Positions 1-8,628 are shown, counted from the stretch's first letter. The stretch is 56,100 nucleotides of DNA from Streptomyces violaceorubidus (GCF_000717995.1 NZ_JODM01000038.1:1-56100), one strand, 5' to 3'. The notes: generated by a model from the sequence alone, not told the origin. Numbers and translations: made by a program.

Positions 1-75
1 GCCACGAGGTACGACAAACTCGCCGTCCGCTACGAAGCGACCGTGCTGGTCGCAGCCATCAATGAATGGCTGTGA
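1..75 (+). CDS. IS5-family transposase, C-terminal 24 residues only (partial)
   Basis: Frame 1 is open from the first base and ends at TGA 73-75. The visible residues include RYDKLAVRYEATVLVAAINEWL split over the last 22 positions, which is very close to the C-terminal end of DDE transposases of Streptomyces IS5-type elements (an alpha-helical tail after the last catalytic residue). No catalytic residue is inside the window, so activity cannot be judged. The stop lies a few bases before the inverted repeat, as usual for these compact elements. Confidence 0.7.
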   Translation, partial: ATRYDKLAVRYEATVLVAAINEWL

Positions 76-97
76 CCAGCACTTTCGCAACAGGCCC
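1..97 (+). mobile_element. Right end of an IS5-family-like insertion sequence, cut by the window edge
   Basis: Bases 1-75 encode the C-terminus of a transposase, and a probable terminal inverted repeat follows within a few bases. Read outward from the element, the end is GGGCCTGTTGCGAAAGT (complement of 81-97). This resembles the ends of IS5-family elements common in Streptomyces. The rest of the element lies outside the window. An IS at the exact edge of a contig is what short-read assembly produces when it stops at a multicopy repeat. The family is recognised from memory of the transposase tail and is not verified. Confidence 0.7.
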
Positions 98-413
98 TAA
101 TGGTCAGCGGGCAACTGTTGCACTTCGGCCACCTCGCGACGACCACGGGCGTCCGGACCGGGCCCGCGCACCGCGCGTGCGCCGGACGGGCGCGCCGCGC
201 GGGCCACCGCCGTCGCGGTGACGCTCCGGGAGGGGGGGCTCGCCCGTTCGGCGGGTATTCGCCCCGCCATCCTCGTCCGTCTCGTGGACGCCCTGACCAT
301 CGGCCCCCGGTCCCGGCTACGCTGGCGGCGTGCGTTCTCCCCGGGGACGTCCACGACGGGCGGCACCGGGCAGAGGCAAAGCCGACAGCCGTCGCATCCT
401 AGGGAGCCCTTTC
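98..413. other. Intergenic stretch between IS end and metH
   Basis: There is no convincing gene in this stretch. It is GC-rich and contains a weak sigma70-like pair (CTGACC 293-298, 19 bases, TACGCT 318-323). The metH ribosome binding site AGGGAG (401-406) lies 7 bases before ATG 414. I looked for a cobalamin or S-adenosylhomocysteine riboswitch and did not find recognisable core motifs. Confidence 0.5.
293..323 (+). promoter_or_regulatory. Candidate metH promoter
   Basis: CTGACC at 293-298 and TACGCT at 318-323 with a 19-base spacer would start transcription about 80 bases before the metH ATG. It is the best pair in the interval, but the spacer is long and the -35 box is imperfect. Confidence 0.35.
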
Positions 414-3400
414 ATGGCCTCGTCGCCATCCACCCCGCCCGCCGACACCCGCACCCGCGTGTCCGCCCTCCGAGAGGCCCTCGCCACCCGCGTGGTGGTC
501 GCCGACGGCGCCATGGGCACCATGCTCCAGGCCCAGAACCCCACGCTGGACGACTTCCAGCAGCTGGAGGGGTGCAACGAGGTCCTGAACCTCACCCGGC
601 CCGACATCGTCCGCTCCGTGCACGAGGAGTACTTCGCGGCCGGCGTCGACTGCGTCGAGACCAACACCTTCGGCGCCAACCACTCCGCCCTCGGCGAGTA
701 CGACATCCCCGAACGCGTCCACGAGCTGTCCGAGGCCGGCGCACGCGTCGCCCGCGAGGTCGCCGACGACTTCGCCGCCCGGGACGGCCGGCAGCGCTGG
801 GTGCTGGGCTCCATGGGCCCCGGCACCAAGCTCCCCACCCTCGGCCACGCCCCGTACACCGTCCTGCGCGACGCCTACCAGCGCAACGCCGAGGGCCTGG
901 TCGCGGGCGGCGCGGACGCACTGCTGGTGGAGACCACGCAGGACCTGCTCCAGACCAAGGCCTCCGTGCTCGGCGCCCGGCGCGCCCTGGACGCCCTGGG
1001 CCTGGACCTGCCGGTCATCGTGTCCGTCACCGTCGAGACCACCGGCACCATGCTGCTCGGCTCGGAGATCGGCGCCGCGCTCACCGCGCTGGAGCCGCTC
1101 GGCATCGACATGATCGGCCTGAACTGCGCGACCGGCCCGGCCGAGATGAGCGAGCACCTGCGCTACCTCGCCCGGCACTCCCGCATCCCGCTGACCTGCA
1201 TGCCCAACGCCGGCCTGCCCGTCCTCGGCAAGGACGGCGCCCACTACCCCCTGACCGCGCCCGAGCTGGCCGACGCGCACGAGACCTTCGTCCGCGAGTA
1301 CGGCCTGTCCCTGGTCGGCGGCTGCTGCGGCACCACCCCCGAGCACCTGCGCCAGGTCGTCGAGCGGGTCCGGGACACCGCCCCCACCGCGCGCGATCCG
1401 CGGCCCGAGCCCGGCGCCGCCTCGCTCTACCAGACCGTGCCCTTCCGCCAGGACACCTCCTACCTGGCCATCGGCGAGCGCACCAACGCCAACGGTTCGA
1501 AGAAGTTCCGCGAGGCCATGCTGGAGGGCCGCTGGGACGACTGCGTCGAGATGGCCCGCGACCAGATCCGCGAGGGCGCGCACATGCTCGACCTGTGCGT
1601 CGACTACGTCGGCCGGGACGGCGTCGCCGACATGGAGGAGCTGGCCGGCCGCTTCGCCACCGCCTCCACGCTGCCGATCGTGCTGGACTCCACCGAGGTC
1701 GACGTCATCCGGGCCGGCCTGGAGAAGCTGGGCGGTCGCGCGGTGATCAACTCGGTCAACTACGAGGACGGCGCCGGCCCCGAGTCCCGGTTCGCGCGCG
1801 TCACGCAGCTGGCCCGGGAGCACGGCGCCGCGCTGATCGCGCTGACCATCGACGAGGAGGGCCAGGCCCGCACCGCCGAGAAGAAGGTCGAGATCGCCGA
1901 ACGGCTGATCGAGGACCTCACCGGCAACTGGGGCATCCACGAGTCGGACATCCTCGTCGACTGTCTGACCTTCACCATCTGCACCGGCCAGGAAGAGTCC
2001 CGCAAGGACGGCCTGGCCACCATCGAGGGCATCCGGGAACTCAAGAGGCGCCACCCGGACGTGCAGACCACGCTCGGCCTGTCGAACATCTCCTTCGGCC
2101 TCAACCCGGCCGCCCGCATCCTGCTCAACTCCGTCTTCCTCGACGAGTGCGTCAAGGCCGGCCTGGACTCGGCGATCGTGCACGCGAGCAAGATCCTGCC
2201 GATCGCCCGCTTCGACGAGGAACAGGTCACCACCGCCCTCGACCTGATCTACGACCGCCGCCGCGAGGGCTACGACCCCCTGCAGAAGCTGATGCAGCTC
2301 TTCGAGGGCGCCACCGCCAAGTCGCTGAAGGCCTCCAAGGCCGAGGAACTGGCCGCCCTCCCGCTGGAGGAGCGCCTCAAGCGCCGCATCATCGACGGCG
2401 AGAAGAACGGCCTGGAGCAGGACCTGGACGAGGCCCTCCAGCAGCGCCCGGCGCTCGACATCGTCAACGAGACCCTGCTCGACGGCATGAAGGTGGTCGG
2501 CGAGCTGTTCGGATCCGGCCAGATGCAGTTGCCGTTCGTGCTCCAGTCCGCCGAGGTCATGAAGACCGCGGTGGCCCACCTGGAGCCGCACATGGAGAAG
2601 ACCGACGACGACGGCAAGGGCACCATCGTGCTGGCCACCGTCCGCGGCGACGTCCACGACATCGGCAAGAACCTCGTCGACATCATCCTGTCCAACAACG
2701 GCTACACCGTCGTCAACCTCGGCATCAAGCAGCCCGTCTCCGCGATCCTGGAGGCCGCCGACGAGCACCGGGCCGACGTCATCGGCATGTCCGGCCTCCT
2801 GGTCAAGTCCACGGTGATCATGAAGGAGAACCTGGAGGAGCTCAACCAGCGCGGGCTCGCCGCCGACTACCCCGTCATCCTCGGCGGCGCGGCCCTCACC
2901 AGGGCCTACGTCGAACAGGATCTCCACGAGATCTACGACGGCGAGGTCCGCTACGCCCGCGACGCCTTCGAGGGCCTGCGCCTGATGGACGCGCTCATCG
3001 GCATCAAGCGAGGCGTGCCCGGCGCCCAGCTGCCCGAGCTGAGGCAGCGCCGGGTGCGGGCCGCCACCGTGGAGATCGACGAGCGTCCCGAGGAGGGGCA
3101 CGTCCGCTCCGACGTCGCCACCGACAACCCCGTCCCCGAGCCCCCCTTCCGCGGCACCCGCGTCGTCAAGGGCATCCAGCTCAAGGAGTACGCCTCCTGG
3201 CTCGACGAGGGCGCACTCTTCAAGGGCCAGTGGGGCCTCAAGCAGGCCCGCACCGGCGAGGGACCCTCCTACGAGGAACTGGTCGAGTCCGAGGGCCGGC
3301 CGCGGCTGCGCGGCCTGCTCGACCGGCTCCAGACGGAGAACCTGCTGGAGGCGGCCGTGGTCTACGGCTACTTCCCCTGCGTCTCCAAGGACGACGACCT

Positions 3401-3926
3401 GATCGTCCTGGACGACGACGGCAACGAGCGCACCCGCTTCACCTTCCCCCGCCAGCGCCGCGGCCGGCGGCTGTGCCTGGCCGACTTCTTCCGCCCGGAG
3501 GAGTCCGGCGAGGTCGACGTCGTCGGCTTCCAGGTCGTCACCGTCGGCTCCCGCATCGGCGAGGAGACCGCCCGGATGTTCGAGGCCAACGCCTACCGCG
3601 ACTACCTCGAACTGCACGGCCTGTCGGTCCAGCTCGCCGAGGCCCTCGCCGAGTACTGGCACGCGCGCGTGCGCTCCGAACTCGGCTTCGCCGGGGAGGA
3701 CCCGGCCGACATGGAGGACATGTTCGCCCTCAAGTACCGGGGCGCCCGCTTCTCCCTCGGCTACGGCGCCTGCCCGGACCTGGAGGACCGCGCGAAGATC
3801 GCCGCGCTCCTGGAGCCCGAGCGCATCGGCGTCCACCTCTCCGAGGAGTTCCAGCTCCACCCCGAGCAGTCCACCGACGCCATCGTCATCCACCACCCGG
3901 AGGCGAAGTACTTCAACGCCCGCTGA
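414..3926 (+). CDS. metH: Cobalamin-dependent methionine synthase MetH
   Basis: Transfers the methyl group of 5-methyltetrahydrofolate to homocysteine through bound cobalamin, giving methionine (cytosolic, one-carbon cycle). The 1170-residue protein has the full family layout in order: homocysteine S-methyltransferase domain with zinc-ligand cysteines (GLNCATGP, then GGCCGTT near residue 302), pterin-binding domain (GERTNANG motif), B12 cap and Rossmann domains with the cobalamin motif D746-x-H748-x-x-G751, and a C-terminal AdoMet reactivation domain ending near residue 1170. ATG 414 is chosen over an upstream GTG (330) because AGGGAG lies 7 bases before it and the domain starts soon after. 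It is transcribed alone. The IS end lies about 320 bases upstream and may have altered its control region. Confidence 0.97.
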   Translation: MASSPSTPPADTRTRVSALREALATRVVVADGAMGTMLQAQNPTLDDFQQLEGCNEVLNLTRPDIVRSVHEEYFAAGVDCVETNTFGANHSALGEYDIPERVHELSEAGARVAREVADDFAARDGRQRWVLGSMGPGTKLPTLGHAPYTVLRDAYQRNAEGLVAGGADALLVETTQDLLQTKASVLGARRALDALGLDLPVIVSVTVETTGTMLLGSEIGAALTALEPLGIDMIGLNCATGPAEMSEHLRYLARHSRIPLTCMPNAGLPVLGKDGAHYPLTAPELADAHETFVREYGLSLVGGCCGTTPEHLRQVVERVRDTAPTARDPRPEPGAASLYQTVPFRQDTSYLAIGERTNANGSKKFREAMLEGRWDDCVEMARDQIREGAHMLDLCVDYVGRDGVADMEELAGRFATASTLPIVLDSTEVDVIRAGLEKLGGRAVINSVNYEDGAGPESRFARVTQLAREHGAALIALTIDEEGQARTAEKKVEIAERLIEDLTGNWGIHESDILVDCLTFTICTGQEESRKDGLATIEGIRELKRRHPDVQTTLGLSNISFGLNPAARILLNSVFLDECVKAGLDSAIVHASKILPIARFDEEQVTTALDLIYDRRREGYDPLQKLMQLFEGATAKSLKASKAEELAALPLEERLKRRIIDGEKNGLEQDLDEALQQRPALDIVNETLLDGMKVVGELFGSGQMQLPFVLQSAEVMKTAVAHLEPHMEKTDDDGKGTIVLATVRGDVHDIGKNLVDIILSNNGYTVVNLGIKQPVSAILEAADEHRADVIGMSGLLVKSTVIMKENLEELNQRGLAADYPVILGGAALTRAYVEQDLHEIYDGEVRYARDAFEGLRLMDALIGIKRGVPGAQLPELRQRRVRAATVEIDERPEEGHVRSDVATDNPVPEPPFRGTRVVKGIQLKEYASWLDEGALFKGQWGLKQARTGEGPSYEELVESEGRPRLRGLLDRLQTENLLEAAVVYGYFPCVSKDDDLIVLDDDGNERTRFTFPRQRRGRRLCLADFFRPEESGEVDVVGFQVVTVGSRIGEETARMFEANAYRDYLELHGLSVQLAEALAEYWHARVRSELGFAGEDPADMEDMFALKYRGARFSLGYGACPDLEDRAKIAALLEPERIGVHLSEEFQLHPEQSTDAIVIHHPEAKYFNAR

Positions 3927-3997
3927 GGCCCCGCCGGGCCTCCCGGGCCTCACCAGGCGTTCGGGTCCCGCACGACGTACACTGGTCGGTCCACCGC

Positions 3998-4026
3998 AGG
4001 CCGGCTCCCTTCGTGGGAGCCGGCCT
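3998..4026 (+). terminator. Perfect 12-bp hairpin between metH and the HAD gene
   Basis: AGGCCGGCTCCC pairs perfectly with GGGAGCCGGCCT around a 5-base loop. It may terminate metH. However, a -10-like TACACT at 3978-3983 would start transcription just before it, so it could instead be a 5' leader hairpin of the next gene, whose ribosome binding site AAGGAGG (4038-4044) is 11 bases further on. No U-tract follows. Confidence 0.6.
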
Positions 4027-4051
4027 GATCGTCCCTCAAGGAGGTACGTGG

Positions 4052-4753
4052 ATGACCAGTACGGTCCCCGCACTCGGAACCCGTACGGCCGAAGGCTCAG
4101 CCCTGCAGGCCGTGCTCCTCGACATGGACGGCACCCTGGTGGACACCGAGGGCTTCTGGTGGGACGTCGAGACGGAGGTCTTCGCCTCCCTCGGCCACAC
4201 TCTCGACGACTCCTGGCGCCACGTCGTGGTCGGCGGCCCCATGACCCGCAGCGCCGGCTTCCTGATCGAGGCCACCGGCGCCGACATCACCTTCGCCGAA
4301 CTCAGCGTCCTGCTCAACGACGGCTTCGAGCAGCGCATCGGCCGCGACCTGCCGCTCATGCCCGGCGCCGCCCGGCTGCTCGCGGAGCTGTCCGCGCACG
4401 AGATCCCCACGGCCCTGGTCTCCGCCTCGCACCGGCGCATCATCGACCGTGTCCTGAAGACGCTCGGCCCCCAGCACTTCGCCCTCACCGTCGCCGGCGA
4501 CGAGGTGCCGCGCACCAAGCCCCACCCCGACCCGTACCTGGCCGCGGCGGCCGGACTCGGCGTGGACCCGGCCCGGTGCGCCGTCGTCGAGGACACCGCG
4601 ACGGGCGTCGCCGCCGCCGAGACCGCCGGCTGCCACGTCGTGGCCGTGCCCTCCGTCGCACCCATCACCCCGGCCGCCCGGCGCACGGTGGTCGCCTCCC
4701 TGGAAGAGGTCGACCTGACATTTCTGCGCGGCCTGATGACACAAATGCGCTAG
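4052..4753 (+). CDS. HAD-superfamily hydrolase, beta-phosphoglucomutase-like phosphatase
   Basis: Predicted cytosolic phosphatase or phosphomutase of 233 residues. Motif I is LLDMDGTLVDTE, with the nucleophile and acid aspartates D24 and D26. A helical cap follows (about residues 37-95), then motif II (ALVSASHRR, near residue 125), the motif III lysine in RTKPHPDPY and motif IV VVEDTATG. Start ATG 4052 is fixed by AAGGAGG seven bases upstream; a longer frame upstream is the metH shadow. It lies 125 bases after metH with a hairpin between, so it is probably a separate unit. The substrate cannot be told from sequence; sugar phosphates are typical for this subfamily. Confidence 0.9.
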   Translation: MTSTVPALGTRTAEGSALQAVLLDMDGTLVDTEGFWWDVETEVFASLGHTLDDSWRHVVVGGPMTRSAGFLIEATGADITFAELSVLLNDGFEQRIGRDLPLMPGAARLLAELSAHEIPTALVSASHRRIIDRVLKTLGPQHFALTVAGDEVPRTKPHPDPYLAAAAGLGVDPARCAVVEDTATGVAAAETAGCHVVAVPSVAPITPAARRTVVASLEEVDLTFLRGLMTQMR

Positions 4754-5197
4754 CCGTACACGGAGCGTGCGGCGGCGTTAGCGCGGCAATTCGGGGAAGG
4801 GCCGCCCGGCGCGGACCGACGGTTGTTCACCCACCATTTCCGCCGCCTTGGATGGCCGAATTCCAGCAGCGACGGCCGAAGTCCCACTGTGATGTTCGCC
4901 ACCTCACCGGGGGTCGACAAGGGTGAGGGCGTGTGCTGCTCCCTGCATGGCGAACGTTGTCGAGGGGTCTTTGTGTCCTGATTGGTGAAACCCTGCACGA
5001 ATCCTTCCACTGTCGGGTTTTCGGTGTGTCCACACCCGGTTTCGCTCCGTGATGAGCCCTCAACTCCGGTGGCTGCGAGCGCCCGTGCGGGCGCGGACTA
5101 ATCTCGTCGCGAGAACATCGGCCACTATCCCCGTGATCCGCCGCGACACCCCCTGCATGCCGGATACACGGACCGACAGCTCTGGAGAAACTCGAGC
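4754..5197. other. 444-bp intergenic region before the binding-protein gene
   Basis: No gene is supported on either strand. It contains a perfect GCGCCCG-TG-CGGGCGC hairpin (5079-5094), immediately followed by a -10-like TAATCT (5099-5104), which probably serves the downstream lipoprotein gene about 95 bases away. The length and the AT-richer patches suggest a regulated promoter. I do not recognise a specific operator. Confidence 0.4.
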
Positions 5198-6802
5198 ATG
5201 AACCGCAAGACTTTGGTGCTGCCGGCCGTCGTCGGCCTGCTCGCGCCGGTGCTCGCCGCCTGCGGCGGATCGGACAGCGGCAGCGGCGACGGGGATGCGA
5301 TCGTCGTCGGCACCACGGACGGGTTCAACGTCTCGAAAGAGATCACCGCGCCCTTCGACCCGGCGTACGCCTACGACGTCGGCGCCTGGAACATCATGCG
5401 CCAGACCTCGCAGACGCTGATGGTGATGCCCCGCGGTGACGGCGAACCCGTGCCCGAGGCCGCCGAGCAGTGCGGGTTCACCGACACCGGCAACGAGCGC
5501 TACGCGTGCACCCTGCGCGACGGCCTGGAGTTCGCCAACGGCGACCCGGTCACCGCCGAGGACGTGAAGTACTCCATCGAACGCGTCCGGAAGATCAATG
5601 CCGACACCGAGGTGGCGTCGATCCTGTCCACCGTGGACACGGTCGAGACCAAGGGCGACCGCGAGGTCATCTTCCACCTCAACACCGCCGACGCCATCTT
5701 CCCGTTCAAGCTGTCGACGCCGGTCGCCGGCATCGTCAACCCGGCCGACTACGCGAAGGACAAGGTGCGCGACGGCTTCGAGCTGACCGGCTCGGGCCCG
5801 TACACCATGAAGGCCGAGGTCAAGGGCAACAAGATGACCAAGGCCGTGTTCACCAAGAACCCCCGTTACAAGGGGAGTCTCAAGGTGAACAACAGCAAGG
5901 TCGAACTCGTGTCCTTCGCCGACGCCGACGCCATGGGCGACGCCATCGACAAGGGCGACATCGACGTGATGACCCGCGCGATGACGCCGGAACAGATCCA
6001 GAACCTGTCCAAGGCCACGGACGGCGACGTCGGCCTGGTCGAGGTGGCCGGACTCGAGATCCGCTACCTCGCCTTCAACACGGACGCCACCTCGGTCAAG
6101 GACAAGGCCGTCCGCGCCGCCATGGCCCAGCTCATCAACCGCAGCGAACTCGTCTCCGCGGTCTACGGATCCCAGGCCGAACCGCTGTACTCGATGGTGC
6201 CGGCCGGCATCACGGGCCACTCCAACTCGTTCTTCAACAAGTACGGTGATCCCAGCGTCGCCAAGGCGAAGGCGATGCTGGAGGACGCGAACATCACCAC
6301 GCCGGTCAAGCTGACGCTGCACTACACGACGGACCACTACGGCGCCGCGACCAAGCCGGAGTTCGAGCACCTCCAGAAGCAGCTCAACGACAGCGGTCTG
6401 TTCGACGTCGACATCCAGGGCACGCTCTGGGAGAAGTTCCACAAGGCGGAGCGGAACCGCGAGTACGACGTCTTCGGAATGGGCTGGTTCCCCGACTTCC
6501 CGGACGCCGACAGCTTCATCGCGCCGTTCCTCGACAAGGGCAACACCCTCAACATCCCGTACGCCAACTCGGAGATCATCAACGACCTGATCCCCGCCTC
6601 CCGCAGTGAGGCCGACCGGCTCTCCGCGGTGGACAGCCTCACCAAGATCCAGGACCTCACCGCCAAGGACGTCCCGCTGATCCCGCTGTGGCAGGGCAAG
6701 CAGTACGTCGCCACCCGCGACGACGTCACCGGCACGGCCTACCTCCTCAACTCCTCCTCCTCGCTCCAGCTGTGGGAGCTGGGCCGGGGCGTGAGCGGCT
6801 GA
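5198..6802 (+). CDS. ABC transporter substrate-binding lipoprotein, family 5 (oligopeptide/DppA-like), orphan
   Basis: Extracytoplasmic solute-binding protein of 534 residues. The N-terminus is a type II signal peptide (basic MNRK, hydrophobic stretch, lipobox LAAC with the lipidated Cys near residue 22) followed by a Ser/Gly/Asp linker. The family 5 pattern follows: LRDGLEFANGDPVTAEDVKYS near residues 105-130, GSGPYTM, and EYDVFGMGWFPDFPDAD near residue 425, typical of peptide- and nickel-binding proteins. No permease or ATPase gene is adjacent, so it must share a transporter encoded elsewhere or act as a sensor partner. Start ATG is supported by GGAG a short distance upstream. A strong terminator follows. 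Confidence 0.9.
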   Translation: MNRKTLVLPAVVGLLAPVLAACGGSDSGSGDGDAIVVGTTDGFNVSKEITAPFDPAYAYDVGAWNIMRQTSQTLMVMPRGDGEPVPEAAEQCGFTDTGNERYACTLRDGLEFANGDPVTAEDVKYSIERVRKINADTEVASILSTVDTVETKGDREVIFHLNTADAIFPFKLSTPVAGIVNPADYAKDKVRDGFELTGSGPYTMKAEVKGNKMTKAVFTKNPRYKGSLKVNNSKVELVSFADADAMGDAIDKGDIDVMTRAMTPEQIQNLSKATDGDVGLVEVAGLEIRYLAFNTDATSVKDKAVRAAMAQLINRSELVSAVYGSQAEPLYSMVPAGITGHSNSFFNKYGDPSVAKAKAMLEDANITTPVKLTLHYTTDHYGAATKPEFEHLQKQLNDSGLFDVDIQGTLWEKFHKAERNREYDVFGMGWFPDFPDADSFIAPFLDKGNTLNIPYANSEIINDLIPASRSEADRLSAVDSLTKIQDLTAKDVPLIPLWQGKQYVATRDDVTGTAYLLNSSSSLQLWELGRGVSG

Positions 6803-6820
6803 CGCCGGCACCTGACAAGC

Positions 6821-6865
6821 CCGAAGGGCGCCTTCCTCCCGTCGTCGGAGGAAGGCGCCCTTCGG
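6821..6865 (+). terminator. 19-bp perfect hairpin, probably bidirectional terminator
   Basis: The arms 6821-6839 and 6847-6865 are perfectly complementary (CCGAAGGGCGCCTTCCTCC and its complement) around a 7-base loop. It sits between the rightward binding-protein gene and the leftward response regulator, so it can stop transcription from both sides. Confidence 0.85.
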
Positions 6866-6910
6866 ATCGTGCTGTGCGCGGGCCGGGCGTGGCCGTGCCG
6901 CCGGGAGCGG

Positions 6911-7582
6911 CTACTGCGCGCCGGGACGCACCAGTCCGCTCTCGTACGCGTACACCGCGGCCTGCACCCGGTCCCGCAGACCCAGCTTGGTCAGCACGTG
7001 CCCCACATGGGTCTTGACGGTGGTCTCGCTGACGAACAGGTCCGCGGCGATCTCCGCGTTGGACAGCCCGCGGGCCACCAGCTTCAGCACCTCGACCTCA
7101 CGGTCCGTGAGCGTGTGCAGGGTGTCCGGCACCGGCTCGTCCCCGGAGGGCAGGTGCGTGGCGTACTTGTCGAGCAGCCGCCGGGTGATGCTCGGCGCGA
7201 GCATCGCCTCGCCGTTCGCCACCACCCGGATCGCCTGCACCAGCTCGTTGGCCGGGGCGTCCTTGAGCAGGAAGCCGCTGGCGCCCGCCTTCAGCGCCTC
7301 GACCACGTACTCGTCGAGGTCGAACGTGGTCAGCACCAGCACCTTCGCCGGGCCGTCCCGCTCGGGCCCGGTGATCTGCCGGGTCGCCTCCACTCCGTCC
7401 ATCCGCGGCATGCGGATGTCCATCAGCACCACATCGGGCTGCAGCGCCCGCACCTGGTCGAGCGCCTGGAGGCCGTCTCCGGCCTCGCCGACGACCGCGA
7501 GGTCCTGCTCCGCCTCCAGAATCATCCGGAAGCCCGTGCGCAGCAGCGGCTGGTCGTCGACCAGTAGGACGCGGATGGCCAC
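6911..7582 (-). CDS. NarL/FixJ-type two-component response regulator
   Basis: DNA-binding response regulator of 223 residues. The receiver domain covers about residues 3-120, with acidic pocket D9 D10, phosphoacceptor D55 (VVLMDIRMPRMDG) and conserved K in GFLLKDAP. The LuxR-type helix-turn-helix follows at about 150-210 (LTDREVEVLKLVARGLSNAEIA...TVKTHV). The GTG start has GGAG about 8 bases upstream. It is read leftward, 16 bases behind the RecB-like nuclease gene, so the two are probably cotranscribed. No histidine kinase gene is next to it, so its partner is unknown. If cotranscribed, it would share the damage-type promoter found upstream of the nuclease. Confidence 0.93.
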   Translation of the reverse strand: MAIRVLLVDDQPLLRTGFRMILEAEQDLAVVGEAGDGLQALDQVRALQPDVVLMDIRMPRMDGVEATRQITGPERDGPAKVLVLTTFDLDEYVVEALKAGASGFLLKDAPANELVQAIRVVANGEAMLAPSITRRLLDKYATHLPSGDEPVPDTLHTLTDREVEVLKLVARGLSNAEIAADLFVSETTVKTHVGHVLTKLGLRDRVQAAVYAYESGLVRPGAQ

Positions 7583-7598
7583 GTAAGTCTCCTTCTCG

Positions 7599-8597
7599 CT
7601 AGTCCGGCCCCATTCTGCCCTGCTCGACGACGCCGGAGCCGGGCGCCCTCACCGGCAGCGGGTAGGGCGGGGGAGTGCCGCCGAACTCCGGACAGTGCGC
7701 CTGGTGGTCGCACCAGCCGCACAGCTTGGTGGGGCGCGGTCGCCAGTCACCCGTCTCGGTCGCCAGCCGGATCGCCTCCCACAGCGCCAGCAGCTTGCGC
7801 TCGACCCGCTCCAGGTCGGCCAGGACCGGGTCGTACGTGAGCACGTCACCGCTGCCGAGATAGACCAGTTGCAGCCGCCGCGGGACGACCTTCTTCAGCC
7901 GCCACACCACCAGCGCGTAGAACTTCATCTGGAACAGCGCGCCCTCGGCGTACTGCGGCCGGGGCGCCTTGCCCGTCTTGTAGTCGACGATCCGCACCTC
8001 GCCGGTGGGGGCCACGTCGACCCGGTCGATGATGCCGCGCAGCCGCAGCCCGGAGTCCAGCTCGGCCTCGACGAACAGCTCCCGCTCGGCGGGCTCCAGC
8101 CGACTCGGGTCCTCCAGGGTGAACCAGCGCTCGACGAGCCGCTCCGCCTCGGTCAGCCACTGCGCCAGTCGCTCGCCCTGCGGATCGTCCGCGAACAGCT
8201 CACCGACCTCCGGCCTGCTCTCCCGCAGCCGGTCCCACTGCCCGGGGACCAGCGCCTTCGCCCTCGGCGCCGTCCGCTCGGCCGCCGGGGCGTCGAAGAG
8301 CCGCTCCAGCACCGCGTGCACCAGGGTGCCCCGGGTCGCCGCCTCGCTGGGCTTCTCCGGCAGCCGGTCGATGACCCGGAACCGGTACAGCAGCGGGCAC
8401 TGCATGAAATCGCCGGCCCTGGAGGGCGAGAGCGAGGCGGGCGGTATCGGCACGGGCACGGGCGAGGGGGCCGCGGCCGTCGGACCCGCCACCAAGGCCG
8501 CCGACTCCACCGTCGCCTCCGCCTGGTCCACCACAGCCGCCGCCGGGCGGGCAGGTCCGCCGGCGTCCTCCGCGACATCCTCCGCACTCGTCTCCAT
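7599..8597 (-). CDS. RecB-family PD-(D/E)XK exonuclease with a predicted 4Fe-4S cluster
   Basis: Predicted single-strand DNA exonuclease of the RecB/AddB/Cas4 nuclease fold, 332 residues. After an Ala/Pro-rich, probably disordered first 55 residues comes LSPSRAGDFMQCPLLYRFR, the helix carrying the first cluster cysteine (C67). The core contains RGTLVHAVLE and the catalytic D205-x-K207 in VDYKTGK, then QMKFYALV. The C-terminus holds C293-x2-C296-x5-C302, which with C67 makes the four-cysteine staple of Fe-S nucleases. ATG 8597 is chosen because upstream sequence is the promoter itself. A PafBC-type promoter lies 9-31 bases upstream, which suggests damage induction. The response regulator follows in the same direction. 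Confidence 0.88.
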   Translation of the reverse strand: METSAEDVAEDAGGPARPAAAVVDQAEATVESAALVAGPTAAAPSPVPVPIPPASLSPSRAGDFMQCPLLYRFRVIDRLPEKPSEAATRGTLVHAVLERLFDAPAAERTAPRAKALVPGQWDRLRESRPEVGELFADDPQGERLAQWLTEAERLVERWFTLEDPSRLEPAERELFVEAELDSGLRLRGIIDRVDVAPTGEVRIVDYKTGKAPRPQYAEGALFQMKFYALVVWRLKKVVPRRLQLVYLGSGDVLTYDPVLADLERVERKLLALWEAIRLATETGDWRPRPTKLCGWCDHQAHCPEFGGTPPPYPLPVRAPGSGVVEQGRMGPD

Positions 8598-8605
8598 GTC
8601 CACAG

Positions 8606-8628
8606 ACCTTACGGCCGGCCACTGACAG
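8606..8628 (-). promoter_or_regulatory. PafBC/RecA-NDp-type DNA-damage promoter of the RecB-like nuclease
   Basis: Read on the minus strand: CTGTCAGTG (8628-8620), exactly 8 bases (8619-8612), TAAGGT (8611-8606), then 8 bases to ATG 8597. The mycobacterial consensus is tTGTCRGTG-N8-TAnnnT, and a similar TTGTCAGTGGC-N6-TA motif is known for Streptomyces recA. Only the first, weakly conserved T differs. Confidence 0.75.

Noticed and set aside
98..413. Possible cobalamin or SAH riboswitch before metH
   Set aside because: A riboswitch would be plausible for a B12 enzyme, but I could not find a B12-box core or the SAH-riboswitch consensus, nor a hairpin near the ribosome binding site.
3118..3126. 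TTGTCGGTG on the minus strand inside metH
   Set aside because: There is no -10 hexamer at the required 8-base distance and no gene downstream on that strand.
399..4073. A 1224-codon minus-strand frame opposite metH
   Set aside because: It is Gly/Ala/Val/Leu-rich low-complexity antisense sequence, caused by the strong G/C bias at third positions. MetH on the plus strand explains the region completely.
218..4753. A 1511-codon open frame spanning metH and the HAD gene
   Set aside because: Up to about 4050 it is an Arg/Pro/Gly-rich shadow of metH in another frame; only the end from ATG 4052 encodes a recognisable HAD protein.
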